The notes: generated by a model not told the origin, from the letters alone. A stretch of DNA of 64,000 nucleotides from Protonemura montana (GCA_947568835.1 OX387605.1:2294001-2358000); one strand, 5' to 3'. Positions 21,747 through 33,376 are shown, numbered from the stretch's first letter. Program-made: numbers and translations.

Positions 21747-22448
21747 GGGACCGAATGGTTTGCCGTGTTGGAAACACCGGTTCTCGTGAGATCACCGAAG
21801 TTAAGAAATACTGCGCTGAGTCAGGTTGGATGGGTGACCATCATACACAAGACCAGTTCTTTTCGGGAGAGAGGTTGGAGGGATGAAAGTTAAGCAACAC
21901 TGCGCTGAGTCAGGTATTGGGTGGGTGACCATCATACACATGACCAGTTCTGTTCGGGAGAGAGGTTGGAGGGATGAAAGTTAAGCAGCACTGCGCTGAG
22001 TCAGGTATTGGGTGGGTGACCATCATACACATGACCAGTTCTGTTCGGGAGAGAGGTTGGAGGGATGATAGTTAAACAACACTGCGCTGGGTCAGATATT
22101 GGATGGGTGACTATCATACACATGACCAGTTCTGTTCAGGAGAGAGGTTGGAGGGATGAAAGTTAGTACAGCAACTTCACTCGCCTTGCTTATCAACCTC
22201 TTGACAGCATGGATTTGTGGAGGAATCCTGCTGTTCGCGTTGTACCGTCCTTCGGAAGGGACGTTAAGCCGGTGGTCCCCTTGGTCGTCTTCGACAGGAG
22301 TAGGCTACGTGCCGGCACCAGGTTTCCCCTCCTTCCTTCTAGGCTAGGTTAGGTTCATCATCATCCACTCATGCACTGACGCCATTAGACCAGTGCTGCA
22401 TGGCCAGATGTCAAAACAGTGCGTCGTAAAACACCACAAATCAATCAA
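21747..22448 (+). mobile_element. 5S rRNA-derived SINE, four 5S units (copy C)
   Basis: Flanked by TTTTACAAT at 21738-21746 and 22449-22457 (9-bp target duplication). The 5S modules start at 21800, 21889, 21980 and 22071 (periods 89, 91, 91), and the unique tail starts at 22162. The tail carries the family's 60-odd-codon frame (22156-22347). It ends ACCACAAATCAATCAA instead of (AAT)n. Confidence 0.9.
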
Positions 22449-22457
22449 TTTTACAAT

Positions 22458-23990
22458 CTGGTTATTCGTGGTCACTGGCCAGTGAGAGATTTCTTCTCAC
22501 CGGCACGGCCACCAAGACGCTGCCCACATTCGCGACTTAGCAATATGCTAAAATCTTTTTGCTCACCTCGCCGCGCATGGCCGACGATATCTCTCTCACT
22601 TATTATATCGGCAGTCGGTACTTCATCACCGCGAAGTGCACGAGTGTTTCCCGCGCACGCTGATCGAATCTTCACGAAGCACGGCCTTCCAGAAATAACT
22701 CACCCTCTAAGCCCCACGAGGCGTTTCTACAAGCCTAAGACGGAGCGGGGGTAATTATTATTTTTAAGCCCGCATAAAGTGTTGTTATTTAGACGGCGCG
22801 CCGTCCGGGGTGTACGAGGAGGCATCGTTGTAATCTTCCGGAGTGCGCGCTGTCTGGTGTCAGAGCTCGGCAAACGCCCCGGTCTAGCTTAATGTGCACG
22901 CCGATGGCTTGATAATGATGGAAGGCCGGGATTTGCCGAGCACCTGCTTGTTCGCGGTCTCCCACCTGGAACACGAGCAGGCGGATGTCGGGGTTTGGGA
23001 AGAGGAGTCGTTCAGCGTGTAACCCCTTTGTATGGTCGTGTCTACGAGCTGCTGGGATCGACGTTGGGGTGAGGCGTTACTCTGTTACGGCTGTAATGTT
23101 CAAAAGAGATTCTTTATACTCGAACAGAAAGCTGTTTCGATTCTTTCTTTCTTACCCCGAGTGCGAAGTTATAGGAATGATAAACTATCACTTCAATATT
23201 CCGCTCGCAGTATACTTCTCATTGAGTTTTCCAATTTAAGCAAAGATTCTAATTTCCTGTTTTCAAGGCGCATATTCGAAACGCGTTCGAAATCGGATCG
23301 GAAATCGGAAATCTTCTTCGGCACGGACTGCAATTAGAGGCGCACGGGTGGTCTTTTTGAGAGACGTTGACAGAGGCATTGGACCCTGGGGCTGCATGAA
23401 TGCATGAAAACTAGTGGTTAAAATAGTGCATTTGCTTCGTAGCCATATTGAGTGGTGTTATCCTGAAGAATTAGGTATATTATTGAAAATGTATTTGAAA
23501 GATTTCTTATATGAAGAAAACTGGAGGTAAGCGAATGTAAACGTGTATGTAAGTGAAGGTACGAGTATAAACACATGTGTTACGGTCAGGAGGTGGCCGA
23601 GGGACGCGATGGAGGGTCGTTATAATAACTTCAAATCACGCGGCTGCGCGGTTTCTGTTCATGTTTTAAAGTTTCAAGCTCGTGTGGTGAAAGTCGAACA
23701 AGTGCGCCTGGGAGTGGTATCCATGCAGTAGCACAAAGTCCAGCGCAGTTCTTGGGAGACTATTTCGGGACTTGGACCGGCGTAATCTGCAGCCACGACC
23801 TGACTTTACGTTACGACTTTATGGAAACGGGAAGAGTGGGACGCTTTTTATCTCGTTATTTTTCGAACGCCGAGCCGTGTTAGCAAAGAAATCCTAACTC
23901 TTAGAAAATTCCTTCTTTTTGCGAGAACAAATGGAAAAAAATTCATACAGAGGGCCTTGAAATGGTGTTTTATCTCATGTTCTGGACCTC
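22458..23990. other. Unique DNA, no gene recognised
   Basis: Single-copy sequence. Several ORFs of 60-110 codons overlap on both strands (for example 22419-22754 plus, 22472-22675 minus). None shows a recognisable domain or matches flanking splice consensus. Confidence 0.35.
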
Positions 23991-25758
23991 ATTGATCTCA
24001 AATAACGAGGATAGAGCATAGGATCCAGCCAGCTGATCTCAAATAACCTGGATAGAGCATAGGATCCAGCCAGCTGATCTCAAATAACCTGGATAGAACA
24101 TAGGATCCAGCCAGCTGATCTAAATAACCTGGATAGAGCATAGGATCCAGCCAGCTGATCTCAAATAACCTGGATAGAGCATAGGATCCAGCCAGCTGAT
24201 CTTAAATAACCTGGATAGAGCATAGGATCCAGCCAGCTGATCTCAAATAACCTGGATAGAGCATAGGATCCAGCCAGCTGATCTTAAATAACCTGGATAG
24301 AGCATAGGATCCAGCCAGCTGATCTCTAATAACCTGGATAGAGTATAGGATCCAGCCAGCTGATCTCAAATAACCTGGATAGAACATAGGATCCAGCCAG
24401 CTGATCTAAATAACCTGGATAGAGCATAGGATCCAGCCAGCTGATCTCAAATAACCTGGATAGAGCATAGGATCCAGCCAGCTGATCTTAAATAACCTGG
24501 ATAGAGCATAGGATCCAGCCAGCTGATCTCAAATAACCTGGATAGAGCATAGGATCCAGCCAGCTGATCTTAAATAACCTGGATAGAGCATAGGATCCAG
24601 CCAGCTGATCTCTAATAACCTGGATAGAGTATAGGATCCAGCCAGCTGATTTCAAATAACCTGGATAGAACATAGGATCCAGCCAGCTGATCACAAATAA
24701 CCTGGATAGAGCATAGGATCCAACCAGCTGATCTCAAATAACCTGGATAGAACATAGGATCCAACCAGCTGATCTCAAATAACCTGGATAGAGCAAAGGA
24801 TCCAGCCAGCTGATCTCAAATAATCTGGATAGAGCATAGGATCCAGCCAGCTGATCTCAAATAACCTGGATAGAGCATAGGATCCAGCCAGCTGATCTCA
24901 AATAACCTGGATAGAGCATAGGATCCAGCCAGCTGATCTTAAATAACCTGGATAGAGCATAGGATCCAGCCAGCTGATCTCAAATAACCTGGATAGAGCA
25001 TAGGATCCAGCCAGCTGATCTTAAATAACCTGGATAGAGCATAGGATCCAGCCAGCTGATCTCAAATAACCTGGATAGAGCATAGGATCCAGCCAGCTGA
25101 TCTTAAATAACCTGGATAGAGCATAGGATCCAGCCAGCTGATCTCTAATAACCTGGATAGAGTATAGGATCCAGCCAGCTGATTTCAAATAACCTGGATA
25201 GAACATAGGATCCAGCCAGCTGATCACAAATAACCTGGATAGAGCATAGGATCCAACCAGCTGATCTCAAATAACCTGGATAGAACATAGGATCCAACCA
25301 GCTGATCTCAAATAACCTGGATAGAGCATAGGATCCAGCCAGCTGATCTCAAATAATCTGGATAGAGCATAGGATCCAGCCAGCTGATCTCAAATAACCT
25401 GGATAGAGCATAGGATCCAGTCAGCTGATCTTAAATAACCTGGATAGAACATAGGATCCAGCCAGCTGATCTCAAATAACCTGGATAGAGCATAGGATCC
25501 AGCCAGCTGATCTCAAATAACCTGGATAGAACATAGGATCCAACCAGCTGATCTCAAATAACCTGGATAGAGCATAGGATCCAGCCAGCTGATCTCAAAT
25601 AACCTGGATAGAGCATAGGATCCAGCCAGCTGATCTGAAATAACCTGGATAGAGCATAGAATCCAACCAGCTGATCTCAAATAACCTGGATAGAACATAG
25701 GATCCAGCCAGCTGATCTGAAATAACCTGGATAGAACATAGAATCCAGCCAGCTGATC
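23991..25758. repeat. 41-bp satellite array, about 43 copies
   Basis: The unit CTCAAATAACCTGGATAGAG then CATAGGATCCAGCCAGCTGA has period 41 bp and contains the palindromes GGATCC and CAGCTG. A block of 13 units (533 bp) is repeated: 24488-24694 recurs identically at translated level at 25021-25227, and the similarity continues to about 24840/25370. Minus-strand ORFs (SAGWILCSIQVI repeats) are artefacts. Confidence 0.97.
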
Positions 25759-26745
25759 AAAATTGAAGTCAGGCAATCCATTGTTGGCAACAGGTTGACG
25801 TCCTTAAATTCTAAGAGTCCCTTTGATTTCAATGCTAATGTTATAGTGTACCTTTTATTAGTTATTCATATATTTACTATGAAAGTTGTAAAAACTACAA
25901 AAACTACCAATGAAAACACTTAAAATAGCGCGAACACTTCGAGAGAACTCAAATCAGTAACTTTCAAGATGGCGACCTCGGCTTCAAAGTATCTCCATGG
26001 CAACGTCTGTCCAGGATATTTGTGATCAGCGAGCTGATCCCATATCTTCAGCGCCGTGGAAAGTGTAACAAAACGACGAGCTGTGGTCAGCGTCTGGGAA
26101 CGTTCTGGTGATAAATTGACTGTGAATCGGGATGAAAGATCGACGCGGGTGACAGGCATCGATCAGCTCCTGTTGTTGAAGACAACATCGAGATCCTTGC
26201 CAGGATCAAGGAGCCGAACAAATCATAAACAACCTACCCGGAGCATGTTTTATATTTTTTTGTTATTTTTAATAATATCTCATGCCGTTGCTATTGAATT
26301 TCTTGTTTTTGCGTTTAGAAAAAGTGCGTCTTTTCAGTGAATACGACTTTTCATGGAGCGCAGGAAATGAGGAAAATCGTGAAAAGCTCTGGGTGATAAT
26401 CTGGATGCCCAGATTCTAGGTCATGGCGTTGCAATAACGAGCTCAGTTCGGCGAGAAAGAAGTCGGAAGGCCGCCGCGCAACGGTGGGGCAAAGGGAGTG
26501 TGCCGGTGCCGGCGTTGAATCAATAGAGTAGAGAGCAAGCGTCGTTTCACCACAGAGGCGACGTCGAGCCGTCTTTTGTCTACGCGAACAATGGACGCGC
26601 GTTATCTGGGACATTATTGCTGTGGTGTGATCCGGTGTTCCGTGCCTAGATTACTTGTTTTCGGAGAAATGCCCAGCTGAGAGTCGGGTTTCATGACGAC
26701 TTTGATTTCATCTTTGAAGGAAACGCTGTGATCTGACAGTGACGT
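25759..26745. other. Unique DNA, no gene recognised
   Basis: Single-copy sequence after the satellite. No credible exon or RNA gene seen. Confidence 0.35.
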
Positions 26746-26915
26746 AGTTCTAACTGTGACTGCTCTTACCCTTGAACAAGTAACTAGCACGAGTTATGAA
26801 ACGTTGGGGGATTAAGTTGTTCTTTACTTAGCATTCAAAACCCAGTTGAATAGTTTTTGAATAAACTAGTGCTAAGTTTACATCAAGTAGACATGAGTCT
26901 AAAACAATCTTGGTT
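26746..26915 (-). mobile_element. Penelope-like/foldback single arm (copy 4)
   Basis: One arm: CTCTTACCCTTGAACAAGTA, a hairpin-capable segment, GAAACGTTGGGGGATTAAG, TTAGCATTCAAAACCCAGTT, and ending CAAGTAGACATGAGTCTAAA. It matches the right arm of the complete element at 36.41-36.85 kb and lies immediately beside SINE copy D. Confidence 0.75.
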
Positions 26916-27155
26916 CACACTCTGTTTCTCAATTTATTGATTTGTTGTGTTTAACGACGCACTGTTTTGACAACGCATATCCCGAGCTAGTGATCTGAGC
27001 AGCTGATGATCAGGATTTTGATGGTATTAACCTAGCCTAGAAGGGAGGAGGGGAAACCCGGTGCCGGCACGTAGCCTACTCCTGTCGAAGACCAAGGGGA
27101 CCACCGGCTTAACGTCCCTTCCGAAGGACGGTACAACGCGAACAACAGGTTTCCT

Positions 27156-28117
27156 TTTTTTATTATTTTCAACACAATAAACGTCTCAAAACTTGATATC
27201 CAAACGTGGACTCGAACCCCGATCTCCACCTGTCGCGGGTGTTGCTCTAACCAATTGAGCTACTTGGATCCCGATCTCCACCTGTCGCGGGTGTTGCTCT
27301 AACCAATTGAGCTACTTGGACCCCGATTTCCACCTGTCGCGGGTGTTGCTCTAACCAATTGAGCTACTTGGACCCCGATCTCCACCTGTAGCGAGTGTTG
27401 CTCTAACCAATTGAACTACTTGGACCCCGATCTCCACCTGTCGCGGGTGTTGCTCTAACCAATTGAGCTACTTGGACCCCGATCTCCACCTGTCGCGGGT
27501 GTTGCTCTAACCAATTGAGCTACTTGGACCCCGATTTCCACCTGTCGCGGGTGTTGCTCTAACCAATTGAGCTACTTGGACCCCGATCTCCACCTGTAGC
27601 GAGTGTTGCTCTTCGAATTGAGCTACTTGGACCCCGATCTCCACCTGTCGCGGGTGTTGCTCTAACCAATTGAGCTACTTGGACCCCGATCTCCACCTGT
27701 CGCGGGTGTTGCTCTAACCAATTGAGCTACTTGGACCCCGATTTCCACCTGTCGCGGGTGTTGCTCTAACCAATTGAGCTACTTGGACACTGGCTTTTTG
27801 AGACGATTTTAGTGTATTTGATGAGAATGACGGATCTCCAAGGAGTAGAACCAAGAGGCTGTGAATACTCACAGTCGCTCTGATTCTAGTGACGCTATAT
27901 CACGTCACAACCTGTCAAACTCGAATAACTCCAATTTTGACGTTGGATGCGTTGCTGTATTAGGATGAAATCTTATTTAAATTGCAAACGCTTGCAATGC
28001 GCGGTGTATTTTATTAATATGAACATAAATTTCTGAGACGGTTATAGTGTTGGTAATAATAAAAAAAAACCCGCGCATCGCGAGCGTTTGCAATTTAAAT
28101 AAGATTTCATTTAAAAT
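27156..28117 (-). mobile_element. Inverted-repeat element carrying 11 tandem tRNA-like units (copy 2)
   Basis: A 962-bp insertion in SINE copy D with a 10-bp imperfect target duplication (27146-27155, 28118-28127). Inverted termini of about 45 bp lie at 27158-27205 and 28022-28069 (shared core AACCGTCTCA...). One end extends further into a segment (GCGAGCGTTTGCAATTTAAA) that is also present inverted at 27964-28003. The left body at 27790-27925 (GTGACGTTATATCACGTC region complement) matches copies at 11.1 and 40.5 kb. No ORF is present. Confidence 0.82.
27209..27788 (-). repeat. 52-bp tRNA-like tandem array, 11 units, 4-unit higher-order repeat
   Basis: Minus-strand units each contain a tRNA acceptor 5' strand (TCCAAGT), D arm/A box (AGCTCAATTGGTTAGAGC), an anticodon arm and the start of the T stem, then restart. 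Only the last unit (lowest coordinates) keeps a full T arm/B box (GGTTCGAGTCC). Diagnostic variants recur every fourth unit, in plus-strand order: GATCTCC, GATCTCC, GATTTCC, then TAGCGAG. This pattern appears as units 1-4, 5-8 and 9-11, a 208-bp higher-order period. Confidence 0.93.
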
Positions 28118-28572
28118 CAGGCTTTCTCCACAAATCCATGCTGTCGAGAGGTTGATAAGCAAGGCGAGTGAAGTTGCTGTACTAACTTTCATCCCTCCAA
28201 CCTCTCTCCCGAACAGAACTGGTCTTGTGTATGATGGTCACCCATCCAATACCTGACCCAGCGCAGTGTTACTTAACTTTCATCCCTCCAACCTCTCTCT
28301 CGAACAGAACTGGTCATGTGTATGATGGTCACCCATCCAATACCTGACCCAGCGCAGTGTTGCTTCATCCCTCCAACCTCTCTCCCGAACAGAACTGGTC
28401 ATGTGTATGATGGTCACCCATCCAATACCTGACCCAGCGCAGTGTTACTTAACTTTCATCCCTCCAACCTTTCTCCCGAACGGAACTGGTCATGTGTATG
28501 ATGGTCACCCATCCAATACCTGACTCAGCGCAGTGTTGCTTAACTTCTGTGATCTCACGAGGACCGGTGTCA

Positions 28573-29423
28573 CCTGGGTGTTCCTGCAAATTGTCTCCGT
28601 TGACAAACATTGTTTAGTCTGACTTTAGTTTGCCAGTGTCCCTCAAGAAAAGCCCGCACTGCAGAAGAAGTGTCCGATGCGTTGAGTTGCTTGAACAATG
28701 CTTTGACTGCTAAGTTAACACTTTCTTAGTTTGAAGAAAGTTGTCCTGGAAATCCGACACCTCACCAAGCCATGTTCCCGAATCAGACTTCCAAATTGTT
28801 AGAAAACTCAGACGGGCAAGTGGAGAGGAAGCCAAAAAGAGCCCCTGAATGCAACCCGCTGAGCACACTAGACGGAGTCTATGACCCAACGGACCTTGCC
28901 ATCTTATCTTGGCTATTATCTGCTTTGCTCATGCGCATTAGTTTGAATAGTTCCTGTAACTAGTTACCACTACAGTGGCTCGGCGATAGTTATCGAAGTT
29001 ATTTGTTTGTCAACAACTTGAAAGTTGTCTATGGTAGTCTGAGGTCACCGGCCTTGGCTTTCATGCATCGCTTCCAACCAATAACGCGATATCTCGCCAA
29101 GGTGAACGCTTCCGGTTGCTGAGCTCGTACCATATCCCGCTTCCGGCTCCAGTTACCCTGACAGGAAACACCTTCTTCGGCCTGTTAAATTACTCATGGA
29201 ATGCATCTAAGGGACTGTTAAACCCCGCGCATTTGGTCGAGTTAATCTTCATGTCTGGGCCATGGATGCTGACCCGACACGGCATGGCTTAGTCTAGCAG
29301 TTGTTTTAAAGAGACGCATGCAGAGGGTGCTGTCAAGCCATCTGCCAGATGTCAGATGTTTTGTGAAGAATGCGAGAAGCTCTGTTCTTGTACATCTAGG
29401 AGGCAGCGAGATTATAGTTGCGT
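28573..29423. other. Unique DNA, no gene recognised
   Basis: Mostly single-copy sequence. A lone 46-bp-minisatellite unit (CCCCTGAATGCAACCCGCTG) occurs at 28848-28868. Confidence 0.35.
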
Positions 29424-29780
29424 GCCCCTAAACGCAGCCCGCAGTACAAACCCGGCTCCTCCACCTAGTGCCCCTGAACGCAGCCCGCAGAGCAGACTCG
29501 GCTCCTCCACCTCTTGCCCCTGAACACAGCCCGCAGAGCAGACTCAGCTCCTCCACCTAGTGCCCCTGAACGCAGCCCGCAGAGCAGACTCGGCTCCTCC
29601 ACCTAGTGCCCCTGAACGCCACCCGCAGAGCAGACTCGGCTCCTCCACCTCTTGCCCCTGAACGCAGCCCGCAGAGCAGACTCGGCTCCTCCACCTAGTG
29701 CCCCTGAACGCCACCCGCAGAGCAGACTCGGCTCCTCCACCTCTTGCACCTGAACGCAGCCCGCAGAGCAGACCCGACTA
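29424..29780. repeat. 46-bp minisatellite, second locus, about 8 copies
   Basis: Same unit as 20386-20700, with local variants AGCAGACTCGGCTCCTCCAC and alternating CTAGT/CTCTT ends. Flanking sequence is not shared with the first locus. Confidence 0.92.
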
Positions 29781-30527
29781 ATGCCAGAGATTTACAGGAT
29801 AAATGAGAGTTAGTTCCAAACATAATTGAAATCTTCGCCATGGAGGTTATAGAACCGTTTGGAGACACGAGATTCCTGGTAACGGTGAAACGCCTCCCTA
29901 CCACACGGCGAGCCCTTCTCAGGTGGAGCGTTTTACCATCAATAAGTCTGCATGTTAGTCGTCTTCTCTGTCTGGAGCGCTCAGGGGACGGGGACTTTAT
30001 CTCTGTCTTCCCGGCAAAGCTACTCTCTGGTTCGGCGGGCCTGGCTTGGGCTTAGATGGACCAAGATGAACGATGGCCGGCGCACAACGAATTGTCTTAA
30101 GTTACTTTATTGCTTTTTCTAAAATGAAATATGCAAATGTAAATGAAGCAAATACAAGGCGCGTTACGTGGAAGTTTTGAATAACCGGATCTAGGTAAGC
30201 CCGATGTACGTTAATCACGACGAGGATCGCTTCGTTGTACGGCACGCTTTGCCCGTTAATATCTGCTGGAAATGCATCTGCTGCATTTAGGTATCTGTTG
30301 GTGATGGCGTTATGCAAATATGACCTGACTTTGAGAGAATCCGGTTCAAGTCAGTGGTCGTGGATGATTACATTGAATTGCCTCGAAATCTATATCTTAA
30401 AACAATGGCACTCTTTAAGGCCACGGTCTCTTGCGTTGTGTTTCCCGGCCACGTCGAGATTCTTGCTTTTATTCGATTCGATAAAATCACTCAAACATGA
30501 TTCTGATGATGAATTTATTGATTCATT
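29781..30527. other. Unique DNA, no gene recognised
   Basis: Single-copy sequence with no supportable exon or RNA gene. Confidence 0.35.
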
Positions 30528-31347
30528 TGTTGTGTTTAACGACGCAATGTTATGGCAACTTGACTTGTGGTACTGGTCTTACGCCGCCTGTGAATGAGTG
30601 GATTATGATGAACCTAACCTAGCCTAGAAGGGAGGAGGGGAAATCTGGTGTTAGCACGTAGCCTACTCCTGTCGAAGACCAAGGGGACCACCGGCTTAAC
30701 GTCCCTTCCGAAGGACGGTACAACGCGAACAACAGGATTCCTCCACAAATCCATGCTGTCGAGAGGTTGATAAGCAAGGCGAGTGAAGTTGCTGTACTAA
30801 CTTTCATCCCCCCAACCTCTCTCCCGAACAGAACTGGTCATGTGTATAATGGTCACCCATCCAATACCTGACCCAGCGCAATGTTGCTTAACTTTCATCC
30901 CTCCAACTTCTCTCCCGAACAGAACTGGTCATGTGTATGATCGTCACCCATCCAATACCTGACCCAGCGCAATGTTGCTTAACTTTCATCCCTCCAACTT
31001 CTCTCCCGAACAGAACTGGTCATGTGTATGATCGTCACCCATCCAAATCTGACCCAGCGCAGTGTTGCTTAACTTTCATCCCTCCAACCTCTCTCCCGAA
31101 CAGAACTGGTCATGTGTATGATGGTCACCCATCCAATACCTGACCCAGCGCAGTGTTGCTTCATCCCTCCAACCTCTCTCCCGAACAGAACTGGTCATGT
31201 GTATGATGGTCACCTATCCAATACCTGACCCAGCGCAGTGTTGCTTAACTTTCATCCCTCCAACCTCTCTCACGAACAGAACTGGTCATGTGTATGATGG
31301 TCACCTATCCAATACCTGACCCAGCGCAGTGTTGCTTAACTTCGGTG
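30528..31347 (-). mobile_element. 5S rRNA-derived SINE, six 5S units (copy E)
   Basis: Minus-strand copy: the 3' end TTGTTGTGTTTAACGACGCA (plus-strand view) begins near 30528. The tail has the conserved frame (30619-30807 minus), and six 5S modules run from about 30800 to 31345, one of them shortened by deletion of CTTAA. The 5' end stops within the first 5S module at CTTCGGTGAGA, so the head is truncated. Confidence 0.88.
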
Positions 31348-32020
31348 AGAGTAATACACCAGTCAATTCAAGAAACACCAGCGCAATATACATCTCATTT
31401 CTGAAACAGAAATCGCCTCGAAATAGTCTGACCGTGCATGTGAAAAAGTCGAAAAGCCAGCGTCGGAAAATTGTCGATAGCTTCTACATGCATTTTCCAA
31501 GTGCTAGCGCAAAGTTTCCACGGGCGTCTATAAACGAGCTGCAAACTTGCACGTCCACGAGAGTTTTCGAATCAATAAAGCACAAAGCTGTGTGTATGTG
31601 TTTTTTTTTTCGCTGGAGCTAAAAAAATCTGTATGGAAGATCATTTCCATTGAGTGCGCGCTAGGCGATAGACAATGCTGCTGCATGGACTGCTACTAAT
31701 TGGACATTCGAGTAGGAAGATGCAGCAAGATCGATTATTCTCTTTGAGTTTCAAGACCGCTGTTGAGTTGGTAGAAGGGAGAGCTGCGAGGCAGACAGCT
31801 GTCCTCAATCGAGGCACAACTCTCATATGTGGACGCATATAGGTGCTATCATATATCATACATCGTGCTATTGATGGAATCTTTGCTACTTATTTCCTTG
31901 GGCACAAAATGTAGCGCCAGATTTTCGACCAAAGACCGTGAAAAGATGATGAAAGTTTTTGAACGCGTCGGTGTGACCGACATAATTTCCAGTAGAAATC
32001 AGCGAAATTAACAACAGATT
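31348..32020. other. Unique DNA, no gene recognised
   Basis: Single-copy sequence without recognised features. Confidence 0.35.
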
Positions 32021-32178
32021 GGTTTATGATGGTTTTTAGACTCATGTCTACTTGATTCATCCTTAGCACTAGCTTTAACAAAAACTATTTGAAATGGGTT
32101 TTGAATGCTAAGTGAAGAACAACTAAATTTCCCGGACGTTTCGTAACTTGTACCTGTTACTTTATCAAGTCCTTTAAC
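32021..32178 (+). mobile_element. Penelope-like/foldback single arm (copy 5)
   Basis: Left-arm landmarks in order: TTATGATGGTTTTTAGACTC, ACAAAAACTATTTGAAATGG, GCTAAGTGAAGAACAACTAA, CCCGGACGTTTCGTAACTTG and GTTACTTTATCAAG. The last two pair across a hairpin whose complement reads GATAAAGTAAC ... GTTACGAAACG. Confidence 0.78.
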
Positions 32179-32612
32179 TAATTAATTAATCCAAAAATTA
32201 ATTCACAAATTAATAAGCACAAGTCCATTAACTTCATCTTGAAACCTGTCCTCGTGTTTGTCGGCGCGTGCGTCGTCCAATGTTGTAGATAAAGTAACAA
32301 AGTTTATTCGGAATCAGCTTTGATGAGAAAGTCTGCTTTTGAAAACGCAAACAAAAATGCGCTATGAATGTATGACGTCACCGACGAGAGCGGCCGTCGT
32401 CATTGAACGGCGTGCAATATATCATCGCGCTCATTTTCCACGCGACAACGACGCCGACGCCGACGCCGAGGGCGGCGTTCACTGCATTCAATATCGGCGA
32501 GCGTCGGAATTATAATGGCTCTGCGTCGAGTCTCACGGCCACGTGGTCGGCTGATCACCGCATCGCTATTCGCGTGTCACGTTGAACAACCCTACATTCG
32601 ATGCAGACTGTT

Positions 32613-32845
32613 GCGTGTAGAATCCGGTTCTAGGCGTGTAAATCCGGTTCTAGGCGTGTAGAATCCGGTCCTAGGCGTGTAGAATCCGGTTCAGGGTTTG
32701 CAAAGTCCGGTTCTAGGCGTGTAGAATCCGGTTCTAGGCGTGTAGAATCCGGTTCTAGGCGTGTAGAATCCGGTTCCAGACGTGCAAAGTCCGGTTCTAG
32801 GCGTGTATAATCCGGTTCTAGGCGTGTAGAATCCGGTTCAGGTAC
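32613..32845. repeat. 21-bp tandem repeat (GGCGTGTAGAATCCGGTTCTA)-type, about 11 copies
   Basis: Units of about 21 bp: GCGTGTAGAATCCGGTTCTA plus G, with variants GTTTGCAAAGTCCGG and ACGTGCAAAGTCCGG spaced several units apart. Confidence 0.92.
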
Positions 32846-33006
32846 TAGAGTCCAGTACTTGAGTGGAAAATGTTGTTCCTGGAGTATGGATTGTAACCTG
32901 ATAAACTAGAAAACAAGGTAATGGAATGCCGCCGAGGAATTGAAACGCTTTGCCGGGCTTCATTTATTATTAATCAAATCCTGCAGTTGTACGTCATTTA
33001 ATATTT

Positions 33007-33376
33007 TTAAACAGAGAGCGCACAAAAAAAACCCGGTTTATTTTCCGCTGGTTCACTACATCCACGAGGATTGTTTGCAATTTTGTTTTGCTTTTCGAGT
33101 TCCGGGTCTGTAACGAGATCATCTTGCTCTGGGTGATTGCAGCGACGCAATGTTGCATTGCATTCATCGTCTATCTGATTCATTGCAAGCCTGTCTCTAT
33201 CACGAGCCTTGTAAGGGCCTATTACTGTCTCTAACTCGCTTACTGGCACGGTACAACGCGTACCATCTCACGACACGAGGGCGTTTGACAGCGTCGGGAC
33301 AAGTCGGGTGTTTGTCTACTGGCACGAAGGGCGACATCTCAATGCCCTCGGGCTCATTAATGATATCACCGGCCAT
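33007..33376 (-). other. Candidate coding remnant: two adjacent minus-strand frames
   Basis: A 58-codon frame (33200-33376) starts MAGDIINEPEGIEMSPFVPV. Overlapping it in another frame, 33007-33249 reads MPVSELETVIGPYKARDRDR and continues ELEKQNKIANNPRG. Both are more protein-like (charged, balanced) than typical chance ORFs here. A TTTAAATAGG box lies about 35-45 bases above the first ATG. They could be one broken ORF, two spliced exons, or chance. I recognise no family. Confidence 0.22.

Larger units (their letters stand above)
26948..28572 (-). mobile_element. 5S rRNA-derived SINE, four 5S units, interrupted (copy D)
   Basis: The minus-strand order is a 5'-truncated head (28572), four 5S modules (28190-28560), tail start (28110-28190), a 962-bp nested insertion (27156-28117), tail remainder (27022-27155) and 3' end GTTGTGTTTAACGACGCACT complement. 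About 50 bases of the tail near 26975-27020 are replaced by unrelated sequence. The nested element is flanked by CAGGTTTCCT/CAGGCTTTCT. Confidence 0.85.

Noticed and set aside
24202..25776. Minus-strand ORFs reading SAGWILCSIQVI repeats
   Set aside because: 41-bp satellite read in frame by chance. Each ORF ends when unit length drifts.
27209..27788. Cluster of functional tRNA genes
   Set aside because: Internal units lack the T arm and 3' acceptor strand, loop position 33 is G, and only one B box exists. This is a tRNA-like repeat array.
27209..27788. CRISPR-like array
   Set aside because: The 52-bp units are head-to-tail with no spacers, and the genome is eukaryotic.
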